From: Pandoraea apista
GTDB lineage: Bacteria > Pseudomonadota > Gammaproteobacteria > Burkholderiales > Burkholderiaceae
NCBI RefSeq assembly: GCF_001465595.2
Contig: NZ_CP013481.2
Span: 434,001-498,000, forward strand
Direction: 5' to 3'
Length of the DNA: 64,000 nt
Shown piece after piece: positions 48,416-57,020 of the stretch (positions are counted from its first letter, which is position 1; each line of letters opens with the position of its first letter). A program made the position numbers and the translations under genes. Below the pieces are notes generated by a model. It worked only from the letters and a program-made list of their open reading frames with translations. It was not told the origin of the DNA and ran no database searches.

Positions 48416-49054
48416 ATGCATTCGATTATGTCAATTCGAGCCGGCTACGATACGTGGTCCACCACGTACGACAACGACGAAAACATCACACGTGACCTCG
48501 ACTCCTGGGTGACAGAGAAGCAGTTTGCGAATCAGGCTTTTCAAGCGGTCATTGACTGCGGCTGTGGCACGGGAAAGAACATTCCATTTTTTGCGGCGCG
48601 TGCGGAAAGCGTTCTGGGAATGGATTTTTCTGCGGGAATGATCGGTATCGCACGTCAAAAAGCGGTGCGGCCAAACGTCGCATTCCTGGAGTGGGATATC
48701 AGCCAGCCGTGGCCGGTGGACAGTGCTTCACATGATCTGATCAGTTGCAACCTGGTGTTGCAGCACGTGGAACGACTCGACGCGGTGTTTGCTCAGGTGC
48801 GGCGCTGCCTGAAGCCGGGAGGTCGTTTTTTCATCAGTGAGCTCCATCCCATAAAGAAGTATCAGGGCAGCATGGCGCGCTATGTCCGCAATAGCGAGGA
48901 CCTGACGGTGCCTGCGTTTGACCATCAGATCAGCCACTTTCTCCAGGCGGCGCGGCAACATCAGCTTCGCCTGGTGGATATGGATGAGGCCTGGCATGAC
49001 CGCGATGCTGGGCGTCCGCCCAGGCTGGTCACATTCCTCTTTGAGAAAATCTGA
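48416..49054 (+). CDS. Class I SAM-dependent methyltransferase
   Basis: The 212-residue protein has motif I VIDCGCGTGKNIPFFAA, an acidic strand end VLGMDFSAGMI, motif II-like HDLISCNLVLQHVE and LKPGGRFFISELHP. Full length for a small-molecule methyltransferase. It precedes the cluster at 49.7 kb on the same strand, separated by a reverse-strand gene, and may belong to it. Base composition is lower in GC than the block before it. An ATG at 48428 is an alternative start. Confidence 0.8.
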   Translation: MHSIMSIRAGYDTWSTTYDNDENITRDLDSWVTEKQFANQAFQAVIDCGCGTGKNIPFFAARAESVLGMDFSAGMIGIARQKAVRPNVAFLEWDISQPWPVDSASHDLISCNLVLQHVERLDAVFAQVRRCLKPGGRFFISELHPIKKYQGSMARYVRNSEDLTVPAFDHQISHFLQAARQHQLRLVDMDEAWHDRDAGRPPRLVTFLFEKI

Positions 49055-49083
49055 CATAGCAAGCCCATGGACGGCACCCCGAT

Positions 49084-49671
49084 CTATCGGATGACCCAGA
49101 CCTCCTTGTCAATTTCCTGCCAGAGTGTCTCCAGAACGCCAAGGCGGGGTGCAGACTGCATTGCGACTGCCAGAGGACTGACCATGCGCACGACGTTCCC
49201 GGCCACGCCGGGTTGGCGTGGCGACAGGAAGTCCAGGTATTCCCGCGACAAGGATGAGGCGTCGATCCAGGCAGTCAGTTGTCGACATTGTTCGATCCAA
49301 CTCTGTAGTGCAGCGGCAGGCATGCCTTCCTCCACGCGGCATCGATCGAGGAACTCGCGCATGGCTGCTACCGTTTTTGAGATGTCGCGGGCGATCTCGG
49401 CAACATCCGGTTCCTTTCTGACCGAACGCCGGCGATGTTGCGCCTGTGCCAGCCGTACCAACGCATCTGCGCTGACGGACGTTGCCGACAGGCCATCGAA
49501 CCCGTTTAGTCTTGGGATATCGTCGGAATGCAATTTCCCACAGAAATCCAAAATGAAATAAAAGCGTGTCTGGGGAAAGCGTATGTTCGATCTGACGTAC
49601 GATTTTAAGAATTTTTTATCCAGATCATCCATGGTCTGAATAGGCGATTCCAGCGTGTGCGTAGCATTCAT
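49084..49671 (-). CDS. Hypothetical protein beside the biosynthetic cluster
   Basis: The 195-residue protein starts MNATHTLESPIQTMDDLDKK. It is mostly helical, with FPQTRFYFILDFCGKLHSDD and WIEQCRQLTAWIDASSLSRE. No motif recognised. It is divergent from the dioxygenase at 49739 with a 67-bp gap, so it might share a promoter region and act as a regulator or cluster partner; unproven. Confidence 0.5.
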   Translation of the reverse strand: MNATHTLESPIQTMDDLDKKFLKSYVRSNIRFPQTRFYFILDFCGKLHSDDIPRLNGFDGLSATSVSADALVRLAQAQHRRRSVRKEPDVAEIARDISKTVAAMREFLDRCRVEEGMPAAALQSWIEQCRQLTAWIDASSLSREYLDFLSPRQPGVAGNVVRMVSPLAVAMQSAPRLGVLETLWQEIDKEVWVIR

Positions 49672-49738
49672 TGCCAAGGGCGACGACTGCAAATTTGGAT
49701 GAATTCGTATTTTATTTCAGATTTCGATATCGGTAGAA

Positions 49739-50872
49739 ATGCATAAGATCAACGACATTGTCACGGTTGAAGTGGGTTCGCGTTTTATGGACGTGGCTTG
49801 GCGCGACGGGAGTGTCAGCCGTTACAGCAAGTTTTGGCTGCGTGACAATTGCGCGTGCGAGATTTGCGGCGATCATGAAAGCGGCAGCCGTTTTCAGTCG
49901 TGGCTGAAGATTCCGCAGGACGTGACGTTGCGCCACGTAGCATGGGACGGCGCTTGCCTCGATGTCGTCTGGGATGATGGTGACCATCGATCCCGGTACG
50001 CCCTTGCATGGCTGCGGAGCAACTGCCACGTGCAAGCCACGTCGCATACGCAGAAGACTCTCTGGGACATGACCTTGCCCGAGATTCCCACGGCCGACTA
50101 TCGGCTGGCGTTGCACGACGATCGCGAGCGATACCGGTTACTCGATCATGTGGTTCGCTATGGCTTCGTGGTGGTGAAGAATGTCGGGACCGATCCCGCA
50201 GAAACCGCCGCGTTGACCCGGATGCTTGGCTATACGCGTGACACGCATTTTGGCGCCATCACCGATCTGCAACTGCGCGAACAAGGCAGCCATTTGTCCG
50301 ATTTCCCGGTCGAGATCCTGCCGCATACCGATGAAACGTACCGACCTGTGCCCACCGGCATCAATGTTTTTCATTGCATAACGCCCAGCCGCGATGGCGG
50401 TGGCGTGTCTTCGATGACGGACAGTCACGCCTGCGCGAAACAGTTGCAAACTCTCGACGCTGCGGCGTACGAAGTGCTGTGCAAGACCCCTATTCGTCAT
50501 GCGCGACGCGCCGGCAACGAAATCATTGTCTCGAATCATCCCGCCTTTATGAGGGACTCGGCGGGCGAGTTGACGGAGGTGCGTCTTAACGAGCGCACCA
50601 TGTCTGCCCTGCGCATCGACCCGGAGCAGATGGATGCCGTCTATGCAGCATTGCGCAAGGCATTGGAGATTGCCTATTCCGGTGCCTATACCGTCTGGTA
50701 TCCCATGGAAGCGGGTGACGCCATGGTTTTTGACAATCTGCGCGTTCTGCATGGTCGCACCGCGTTCCGAACGGAGCGACTGATTCGACAGACCAATGTG
50801 ATGCGCGATGAATTCCATGCCCGCCATGCCTTCCTCGCGGAGCAACTGCATTCCATCGGAAGCAAACGCTGA
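49739..50872 (+). CDS. GBBH/TauD-type Fe(II)/2-oxoglutarate dioxygenase
   Basis: The 377-residue protein looks like gamma-butyrobetaine or trimethyllysine hydroxylase. An N-terminal zinc domain has FWLRDNCACEICGD (Cys-x-Cys-x2-Cys); the TauD domain has HTDETYRP (HxD iron ligands) and RVLHGRTAFRTERL (distal His and 2-oxoglutarate Arg). It is likely to hydroxylate a small amine or amino acid; the substrate is unknown. First gene of the run to 55,704, with 23 bp to the next. Confidence 0.82.
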   Translation: MHKINDIVTVEVGSRFMDVAWRDGSVSRYSKFWLRDNCACEICGDHESGSRFQSWLKIPQDVTLRHVAWDGACLDVVWDDGDHRSRYALAWLRSNCHVQATSHTQKTLWDMTLPEIPTADYRLALHDDRERYRLLDHVVRYGFVVVKNVGTDPAETAALTRMLGYTRDTHFGAITDLQLREQGSHLSDFPVEILPHTDETYRPVPTGINVFHCITPSRDGGGVSSMTDSHACAKQLQTLDAAAYEVLCKTPIRHARRAGNEIIVSNHPAFMRDSAGELTEVRLNERTMSALRIDPEQMDAVYAALRKALEIAYSGAYTVWYPMEAGDAMVFDNLRVLHGRTAFRTERLIRQTNVMRDEFHARHAFLAEQLHSIGSKR

Positions 50873-50895
50873 TTTTTAATAGTTATCTGACTGCT

Positions 50896-52002
50896 GTGCA
50901 CAATCTTACAGAAGAACAAATATCGGCTCTGTCCAATCAATTGAATCTGGCGGACGGTCATGCCTATCGTGAATTGAGTGCGGAGGAAAGTGCAATTATT
51001 CAGAATCTCCCTCGCATCTTCATGCAAGTCGATCGCATGCAACAGAGGGAAATTGAGCTGGCCTATGTGCAAACCTTTCTCGGGGCGGCGCGCCAGACCT
51101 GTGACCACGATGCCTGGTCGTACTTCATGTGCTTCACCGCGTCGATCGGCCTGGAAGTCGTGGCGAACTACCTTCGCCTGGAAAAGCGCACCGCGGCGTT
51201 GATCGAGCCCTGCTTCGACAATCTGCATGACATCCTGCGTCGCCATGACGTTCCGTTGCAGGTATTCCCTGAGGCTTGGATGCAAAGCCGGCCTGATGAA
51301 TTGCCAATGCATCTGGAGCGCCTTGAAGCGGATGTGCTGTTTCTGGTTGCGCCTAACAATCCGAGCGGAATGGAGCTGCCGCAGGAAAACCTTCAGGTCG
51401 TGATTGATTTCTGCGAAAAGAAAAAATGCCTGCTGGTGTTGGATGCGACCTTCCGCTTCTTTCAGCGGCCCGGGGCAGTCTATGACCAATACGCCATGCT
51501 CGCGCGCTCCGGGATCGATTGCATCCTGATCGAAGATACGGGCAAAACTTGGCCAACCAAGGAAATCAAGGCGCCCTTTTTTAGCGTTTCCATGGGGCTG
51601 GCGCCGCGCATCGCGCATATCTACTCCGACTTTATCCTGCACGTATCGCCGGTGGCCATCGAGTTGTTGCGGAATTTTGTCGCGTTGGGTACCGAGCAGG
51701 TGCACGCCGTCATTGCTGCCAATCGTCTGGCCTTGCAGGAGGCGCTGGAAGGAACCTGTCTCTGTCTGCAAGAGGGGGGGCGCATGAGCGTCGCGTGGTT
51801 GCAGGTCACAGGGCCGCGCACGGCCACGCAGTGGCAGGCATTGATGGCGGAACACGGCCTGTCCGTACTCACTGGCGTGCAATTTTACTGGGCCCATCCT
51901 CACGCAGGTGAGAAATACCTGCGCGTGGCGCTCCAGCGCAATCCTGCGATGTTCCAGTTGGCCTGTACCCGCTTGCGTGCTCTGCTGACGGCTGAGGGTT
52001 GA
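50896..52002 (+). CDS. PLP-dependent aminotransferase, class I/II fold
   Basis: The 368-residue protein (GTG start) has fold-type I features: APNNPSGMELP, LLVLDATFRFF (Asp contacting pyridine N), IEDTGKTWPTKEIK (likely Schiff-base Lys) and a C-terminal LRVALQRNP (carboxylate Arg). Shorter than most class I/II enzymes and like those that act on unusual amino acids in specialised pathways. The next gene starts 6 bp later. Confidence 0.78.
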   Translation: MHNLTEEQISALSNQLNLADGHAYRELSAEESAIIQNLPRIFMQVDRMQQREIELAYVQTFLGAARQTCDHDAWSYFMCFTASIGLEVVANYLRLEKRTAALIEPCFDNLHDILRRHDVPLQVFPEAWMQSRPDELPMHLERLEADVLFLVAPNNPSGMELPQENLQVVIDFCEKKKCLLVLDATFRFFQRPGAVYDQYAMLARSGIDCILIEDTGKTWPTKEIKAPFFSVSMGLAPRIAHIYSDFILHVSPVAIELLRNFVALGTEQVHAVIAANRLALQEALEGTCLCLQEGGRMSVAWLQVTGPRTATQWQALMAEHGLSVLTGVQFYWAHPHAGEKYLRVALQRNPAMFQLACTRLRALLTAEG

Positions 52003-52007
52003 AGCAT

Positions 52008-53261
52008 ATGTCCGAGGTATGCAATCTGTTGGCGTCCTGGAACCCTGCTCCGGCGCATCATCTGCGACATGTCCGATTGGAAGAGGATATCCGCGACGCC
52101 TTGCAAAGCGTACGTTTGCGGCAGCCTGCGCTTGCGGAAAGAATCCGTCTGCTCGAATTAAGCGCCGCGGTTGGCGTGCAACATGCCTTTCTGGGATTTC
52201 CGGCGGCATCACCACAAGAGTACGCCCGCTGCACAGCGCTGGCCCGGCATGTCCATGACCGGAAGTTGCCGATAGAACCTGTGTTCATGGCCCGCGCCGT
52301 GGAGGCCGATGTTCAGGCGATTCTGGCGATCCGCGACGCGACGCAGGCCCCCATGGCTGCGGACATTTTTATCGGCATCAGCGATTTACGGCTGCGGGTC
52401 GAACACTGGACGTTCGAACAAGCACTGCAAAAGCTCGAGAAAGCGTGTGCTTTGGCCGCACGGGAAAACTTGCCGTTCCGGGTGTCGTACGAAGATGCTT
52501 CCCGCGCAGGGCCGGAAGCGCTGACCCGGGGGCTGCAAGCGGCGACCGGCTGGGGTGCCCTCATCGTCGTGATTTGCGACACCGTGGGTGACTGTGTTCC
52601 CGAAGGGGCTCGGCGCCTGACCGAATTCGTGATGAATGTGCTCGCACGGATCCATTCCTCCGTGGAAATGGGCTGGCATGGCCACAATGACAAAGGCTTG
52701 AGTCTGGCCAACGCGTGGGCGGCCGCCACGAGCGGTGCGTCAATGATAAGCGGCACTTTTCTGGGCGTCGGAGAGCGCACCGGCAATACGCCGCTGGAGC
52801 AGTTCATCTGGTTGTTGCGGGAAGCCGGCAATAGCCACTTCGCTCTGGAGCCCATGGCTAGCTTATGTGCCCTTTTGGCCGAATCCGCGGGCATCGGCAT
52901 TGCCCCGCAGGCGCCGCTGGTCGGCGCCGATGCTTTCAGTACTTCCACGGGCACCCATGTCGCCGCAATTCTCAAGAGCCGCGACTTCGGTGAGGCATAT
53001 GAGGACCTGGTCTACTCGGCCGTGCCGGCGCGCGCGCTCGGTCGCGAGCAGGCTTTGTTGCTGGGGCCGGGCAGCGGTCGCGCCGCGGTGGAGTATGCGT
53101 TGCATGTCTGTGGTGTGGACGTGCAGCCGGAACGGGTCGCGCGTCTTTGGGCGTATTGCCGTAGCCGCCAGGGCTGTCTGACGGGCGTGGATGAGATCCG
53201 CTTCGTCGTCGAGCAATTGCTTCGGGACGAGGCGTCATCCCCGGCGGGAGCGTCGTCATGA
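52008..53261 (+). CDS. HMGL-like (isopropylmalate/homocitrate synthase type) enzyme
   Basis: The 417-residue protein is a DRE-TIM barrel: VSYEDASRAGPEAL, VVICDTVGDCVP, MGWHGHNDKGLSLANAWAAA (metal HxH) and TFLGVGERTGNTPLEQFIWL. The usual N-terminal RDGEQ active-site motif is not found; the matching place has HVRLEEDIRDALQS. It could condense acyl-CoA with a 2-oxo acid, perhaps from the aminotransferase before it. GAGGG precedes the ATG; the stop overlaps the next start. Confidence 0.8.
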   Translation: MSEVCNLLASWNPAPAHHLRHVRLEEDIRDALQSVRLRQPALAERIRLLELSAAVGVQHAFLGFPAASPQEYARCTALARHVHDRKLPIEPVFMARAVEADVQAILAIRDATQAPMAADIFIGISDLRLRVEHWTFEQALQKLEKACALAARENLPFRVSYEDASRAGPEALTRGLQAATGWGALIVVICDTVGDCVPEGARRLTEFVMNVLARIHSSVEMGWHGHNDKGLSLANAWAAATSGASMISGTFLGVGERTGNTPLEQFIWLLREAGNSHFALEPMASLCALLAESAGIGIAPQAPLVGADAFSTSTGTHVAAILKSRDFGEAYEDLVYSAVPARALGREQALLLGPGSGRAAVEYALHVCGVDVQPERVARLWAYCRSRQGCLTGVDEIRFVVEQLLRDEASSPAGASS

Positions 53262-54019
53262 GCTCCCGGCCGGTTGCGGTCGGGCCGGTGCTTGGGCCCG
53301 CGCTGGCGGACGCACTGCATCAGTATTTTGTCCACGCCGATGTGCAGCAATTGCTGGCGCAACTCCGGGTCTTGATGCCCATCCCCTTTTCGGGGGTGGT
53401 GCTGTATGGCAGCCTGGCGCGGCGTCCGTTGCCGGCGGAATTCGGCGACTCGGATGTCGACTTGCTGCTGCTGACCGATGAGCCTGCCCACGGCGGTATT
53501 TTCGGTTTTGCACAGGAGGTTCAGGTGGATCTTCATGTGCAAACGCGCGCTGCGACACTGGCTGACCTCGCGTCAAACTGGGTTTACGCAGATGCGCGAA
53601 TTCTCTGGGACGCAAGGCCACCCGAACTGCTGCAATGGCAAAGCACGCTGCGAGCCTGGAAGAGCGCTCACCGGCCCGAGTGGAACGAGGTGGATCGTTT
53701 GCGCAATCAGGTTTGGGCTGAGCGACTGATCCGTCGGCTGGAGAAGCTGGCTCCCGTGGATGAAGGGAAAGCCTGGCTGCTGTCGTCACGGCTGATTGCC
53801 GCCATACCGCAGTTCCATGCGCACGTGCGTGGCATGCATACCACGTCGTTTAGCCAATGGTGGGGTGCGTTGGCGGTCAGCGACCCGCTGTTGCATGACC
53901 GGCTGGACCAATACCTTTGCGCCAGACAACTCCGCCCGCAAACACTGAGAGAGATTTTTGCTCTGATTTTCGAGGCTCCCGTGCCCTGCGATCCCGGTCA
54001 ATCGGTGCCTATGCCATGA
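53258..54019 (+). CDS. Nucleotidyltransferase-domain protein
   Basis: The 253-residue protein has the polymerase-beta type signature GVVLYGSLARRPLPAEFGDS-DVDLLLL (GS...DxD) at residue 48, a third strand EVQVDLHVQ with the last Asp, and a helical C-terminal half. Such enzymes move nucleotidyl groups to small molecules or proteins. It overlaps genes on both sides by 4 bp, a sign of tight coupling. Confidence 0.78.
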   Translation: MSSRPVAVGPVLGPALADALHQYFVHADVQQLLAQLRVLMPIPFSGVVLYGSLARRPLPAEFGDSDVDLLLLTDEPAHGGIFGFAQEVQVDLHVQTRAATLADLASNWVYADARILWDARPPELLQWQSTLRAWKSAHRPEWNEVDRLRNQVWAERLIRRLEKLAPVDEGKAWLLSSRLIAAIPQFHAHVRGMHTTSFSQWWGALAVSDPLLHDRLDQYLCARQLRPQTLREIFALIFEAPVPCDPGQSVPMP

Positions 54020-54900
54020 CACGCCCCCGTATTTCGGTGCTGCTCGCCGTTTTCAACGGAGAAGCGTTCCTGTCGCAGCAGTTGGAAAGCCTTGCTGCGC
54101 AGTCGATGTTGCCCGATGAGCTGGTTGTGTGCGATGACGCATCCACGGATGCCAGTTGGCACATACTGGAACGCTATGCAGCGTGCGCTCCCTTTGCCGT
54201 ACGGATGCAGCGGAATGAAAAAAATCTGGGCTATTCCCGGAATTTCGGTTGCTGTCTGGAAATGGCGCAAGGAGAGATTCTGTTTTTCTGTGACCAGGAC
54301 GATGTCTGGTTTCCGGAGAAAATTGCATCTGTGGTGCAAAAAATGGAGTCCCGGGACGATGTTCTGCTGGTGATCCATGACGGGAAACTGGTGGACGAGA
54401 ATCTGATATGGCAAGGCGCATGCAAGCTTGGACAGGTAAAGGCCTTGTATGCGCCGGAGAGATTCGTTACCGGATCGCTGACGGTGATCAGGAGGCCTTT
54501 GGCCACGCTGGCCCAGCCGCTGCCCGACCAGATCAGTCATGACGTGTGGATCCATGCGCTGGCCCTGGCGTTGGATGCACGTCAGATCGACCCGCAGCCT
54601 TTGCAACTTATCCGACGGCATGGGCGGAATGCCTCCCTCGGGCGTAGCAGCACACTTAGGCCATTCACACGCTGGCAGGCGATGCTATTACGCTGCCGAT
54701 GGCGCGATCATCAGTATTGGGAGGAGGAGGCGTATGTGGACCGGGAGGTCGTCCGACGTTTACGGTTCCGAGCTCAGACGGTTGGCCCGTTCATCCGTAG
54801 CGACTTGCCTGTACGCCTTGCCCGGCTTCTGCGCAGAGCCAAGCGTATTGAGCGTTGGCGAAGCTGGCCGGGAAGCCGCTTTCTATTCAAATTCTTGTAA
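54016..54900 (+). CDS. Family 2 glycosyltransferase
   Basis: The 294-residue protein starts TRPRISVLLAVFNGEAFLSQ after the initiator, has LVVCDDASTDASW, EILFFCDQDDVWFPEK (DxD-like) and SHDVWIHALALALD, a rhamnosyl/galactosyl-type GT2 pattern. It has no membrane segment. It overlaps the nucleotidyltransferase stop by 4 bp; the product may be a glycosylated or surface-attached compound. Confidence 0.85.
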   Translation: MTRPRISVLLAVFNGEAFLSQQLESLAAQSMLPDELVVCDDASTDASWHILERYAACAPFAVRMQRNEKNLGYSRNFGCCLEMAQGEILFFCDQDDVWFPEKIASVVQKMESRDDVLLVIHDGKLVDENLIWQGACKLGQVKALYAPERFVTGSLTVIRRPLATLAQPLPDQISHDVWIHALALALDARQIDPQPLQLIRRHGRNASLGRSSTLRPFTRWQAMLLRCRWRDHQYWEEEAYVDREVVRRLRFRAQTVGPFIRSDLPVRLARLLRRAKRIERWRSWPGSRFLFKFL

Positions 54901-54915
54901 CACGTGAGGCCCTTG

Positions 54916-55704
54916 ATGTATTTGCCCGTGACATATCTTGATGGGTTCCGTCTGGACATCCAGGGAGCGCGTGACTATGGCACGCCGTTGGCGGATGCCT
55001 ATCAGCTCGCCACACCTTATCCGCATGTTGTGGTGGACGATCTTTTCCCGCCGGACATCGTAGCGCGCTTGTGCCGGGAATTTCCCTCCGCCGAGGTAGA
55101 TCATTATCTTTATGACATTGGTTACCGTGGCAGTTTGAAAAGACAGTACTCGCCAGAAAATTGCAGTTCTTTTTGCCGGCAGTTTTTTCAGTTATTGAAT
55201 TCGGCGCCATTTCTGGAGTTTCTCGGCGCCGTGTCGGGTATTTCGGGTGTCCTTGGAGATCCGTACTTCGAAGGGGGTGGTTTCCATGAAATATTGCCCG
55301 GCGGGAAACTGGGAATTCACCGCGATTTCCGCATCCATAAGCGCCTTTCTTTGCTCCGAAGGTTGAATGTCATCCTGTATCTGAACGAAGGCTGGGAGTC
55401 CGGGTTTGGTGGGGACCTGGAGTTGTGGAGCCGCGACATGCAGCGCTGTGTGCAGAAGGTCGCACCCGTGATGAACCGATGCGTTATTTTTGCGACGGAC
55501 GACTGTTCGTTTCATGGTCACCCTGATCCGCTGAGCTGCCCGTCGAACCGCTCCCGGCGCTCCCTTGCGACGTACTACTACACTGCCTCCGAAAATATCT
55601 TCGACGAGATTCCGTCGAGGCGCACTCATTTCGTCGCTCGGCCGGGTGAGGCTGAGGACATTAGGATTGCATTGCGCGAGGCCCAGGTTAACTCGGTAAG
55701 TTGA
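54916..55704 (+). CDS. Prolyl-4-hydroxylase-like Fe(II)/2-oxoglutarate dioxygenase
   Basis: The 262-residue protein has LGIHRDFRIHKRLSLLRRLN (HxD), SFHGHPDPLSCP (distal His) and RRSLATYYYT (2-oxoglutarate Arg), the order of P4H-like oxygenases. A GTG at 54904 is another start. It is the last gene of the set and starts 15 bp after the glycosyltransferase. A second hydroxylase in one cluster suggests a multiply oxidised product. Confidence 0.82.
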   Translation: MYLPVTYLDGFRLDIQGARDYGTPLADAYQLATPYPHVVVDDLFPPDIVARLCREFPSAEVDHYLYDIGYRGSLKRQYSPENCSSFCRQFFQLLNSAPFLEFLGAVSGISGVLGDPYFEGGGFHEILPGGKLGIHRDFRIHKRLSLLRRLNVILYLNEGWESGFGGDLELWSRDMQRCVQKVAPVMNRCVIFATDDCSFHGHPDPLSCPSNRSRRSLATYYYTASENIFDEIPSRRTHFVARPGEAEDIRIALREAQVNSVS

Positions 55705-55714
55705 GTCTGGTTTG

Positions 55715-55885
55715 ATGAAGCAGGAGCGATTGGCGGTTGCCGCGCCGAAACGACGCCGATGCGGCTCTTATGTGCGCGAGATCGGGCTGGCACCAGAGAA
55801 CATCGTCAATCGTGACTTCGGCGCAGCGACACCGAACGAGAAATGGCTCGCCGACCTGCTTCAGTTGTTAGTAAGCACGAGGTGA
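55715..55885 (+). pseudogene. IS3-family transposase fragment (orfB piece)
   Basis: A 56-codon frame reads KRRRCGSYVREIGLAPENIV-NRDFGAATPNEKWLADL, the region before the first catalytic Asp of IS3 transposases, then breaks. The rest is lost; it overlaps the integrase remnant on the other strand. Confidence 0.75.
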
Positions 55886-56511
55886 TGCGATTTGATTCGA
55901 GATGGTTTGCTGTGCAGTGCTAAAGTGGGCTTCCTCGGTCGCTGTTGTTGCTTGGGGAGGCTCAATTCCCGCTTGCGCCAGCATCCAAAACTCAATCTTG
56001 TCATGCCACATTCGTAACATGTCGAGCGGCCTGCGTCTATAGTGCTTTTCAGCCAGCGCTGACGGCTTGTGCCCCTGAATCTGTGCCACGACGCCTACGG
56101 GAACCTAGCACCATTCGGATAGTGTGCCGAAGGATCGGCGCGGGCCGTGTAGCGTTACATGAGGCAGACCGGCGGATTCGATAGCCTGGTTGTGCGCGTA
56201 GCGCGGTTCGGCAATCCGTCCCTTCCCCGAATTGAGGCTGTGAAACACCCAGGGGATGGCTCCCATTTCTGTCCGCGTTCTTCCAGGCTGCGCAGGCGGC
56301 GTTTGCTCGGTGGCGTTTCATTGAGTTGCTTCAGATTGAGCAATAGGGAGGCCAGAAAGGGCGTGAGGGGAATTACACGCCCGGTTTCGATCTTGTCTGC
56401 GATCTGAAGACTTCGCCACTGGAAGTCGACATTTTCCCAGCGCAGGGCAGCGAGTTCCTCCCGGCGCGCGCCGGTGATAAGCAAGACCTGCAAATACGCG
56501 GACTGCACTGG
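55868..56511 (-). pseudogene. Tyrosine recombinase remnant, frameshifted and with a stop
   Basis: Minus-strand pieces give the catalytic half of an integrase: LQVLLITGARREELAALRWE (Arg box), GRVIPLTPFLASLLLNLKQL, in another frame LPHVTLHGPRRSFGTLSEW (His-x2-Arg box), an in-frame TAG, then VVAQIQGHKPSALAEKHYRR with the catalytic Tyr at 56039-56041. The N-terminus is lost at about 56,511, where an Rhs fragment starts. It is the same subfamily as the remnant at 14.4 kb. Confidence 0.85.
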
Positions 56512-56684
56512 ACGCGCAGCGCGATGCGCTCGATCACGTCCGCACTTACGCCTACGAGCATCACCTGCTCACCCGTTACACGGACTTCAACGGCTACGCG
56601 GTCCACCTGGAATGGACGTGGCGAGGGCAACCCCTTGGCGCGGTGGCACCGACAAACCCTGCCGACGCGCGTTGCTCGCGCACC
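56504..56684 (+). pseudogene. Rhs/YD-repeat fragment, split by an IS3 element
   Basis: The plus frame reads ALDAQRDALDHVRTYAYEHH-LLTRYTDFNGYAVHLEWTW, typical of Rhs repeats. It is cut at 56684 by the IS3 element. After the IS (57898-57953) the sequence goes on in the same frame as ARYAFEARLRASASGRWRP then a stop. The rest of any Rhs gene is absent. Confidence 0.65.
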
Positions 56685-56756
56685 TGACCTGTCCGTGAAA
56701 TTTCGTACCAAAGAAATCTAGAGATAATGGCTCCTCAGCTCAGATGAGGAGTTGGT

Positions 56757-57020
56757 ATGAAGAAAAGCCGGTACAGCGACGAACAGATTGTGCGGATACT
56801 GCGCGAGGCAGATCGAGACACAGTGCCTGAGGTGGCCAAGCGCCACGGCGTGAGCGAGGCGTCGATTTACGCTTGGCGAAAGCGCTTCGGTGAGATGGTC
56901 AGCGATGACATCAAGCGCCTCATGGCACTCGAAGCGGAGAACGTCCGACTGAAGAAGCTGGTCGCCGACCAGGCGCTCGATATCCAAGTCCTGAAGGAGA
57001 TCGGCGCAAAAAAGTGGTGA
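56757..57020 (+). CDS. IS3-family transposase OrfA
   Basis: The 87-residue protein has a helix-turn-helix (KRHGVSEASIYAWRKRFG) and a leucine-zipper helix (LEAENVRLKKLVADQALDIQ), as in IS3 OrfA proteins of the IS407 type. The last codons carry A-AAA-AAG (57008-57014), at which a -1 shift joins it to OrfB. Confidence 0.93.
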   Translation: MKKSRYSDEQIVRILREADRDTVPEVAKRHGVSEASIYAWRKRFGEMVSDDIKRLMALEAENVRLKKLVADQALDIQVLKEIGAKKW

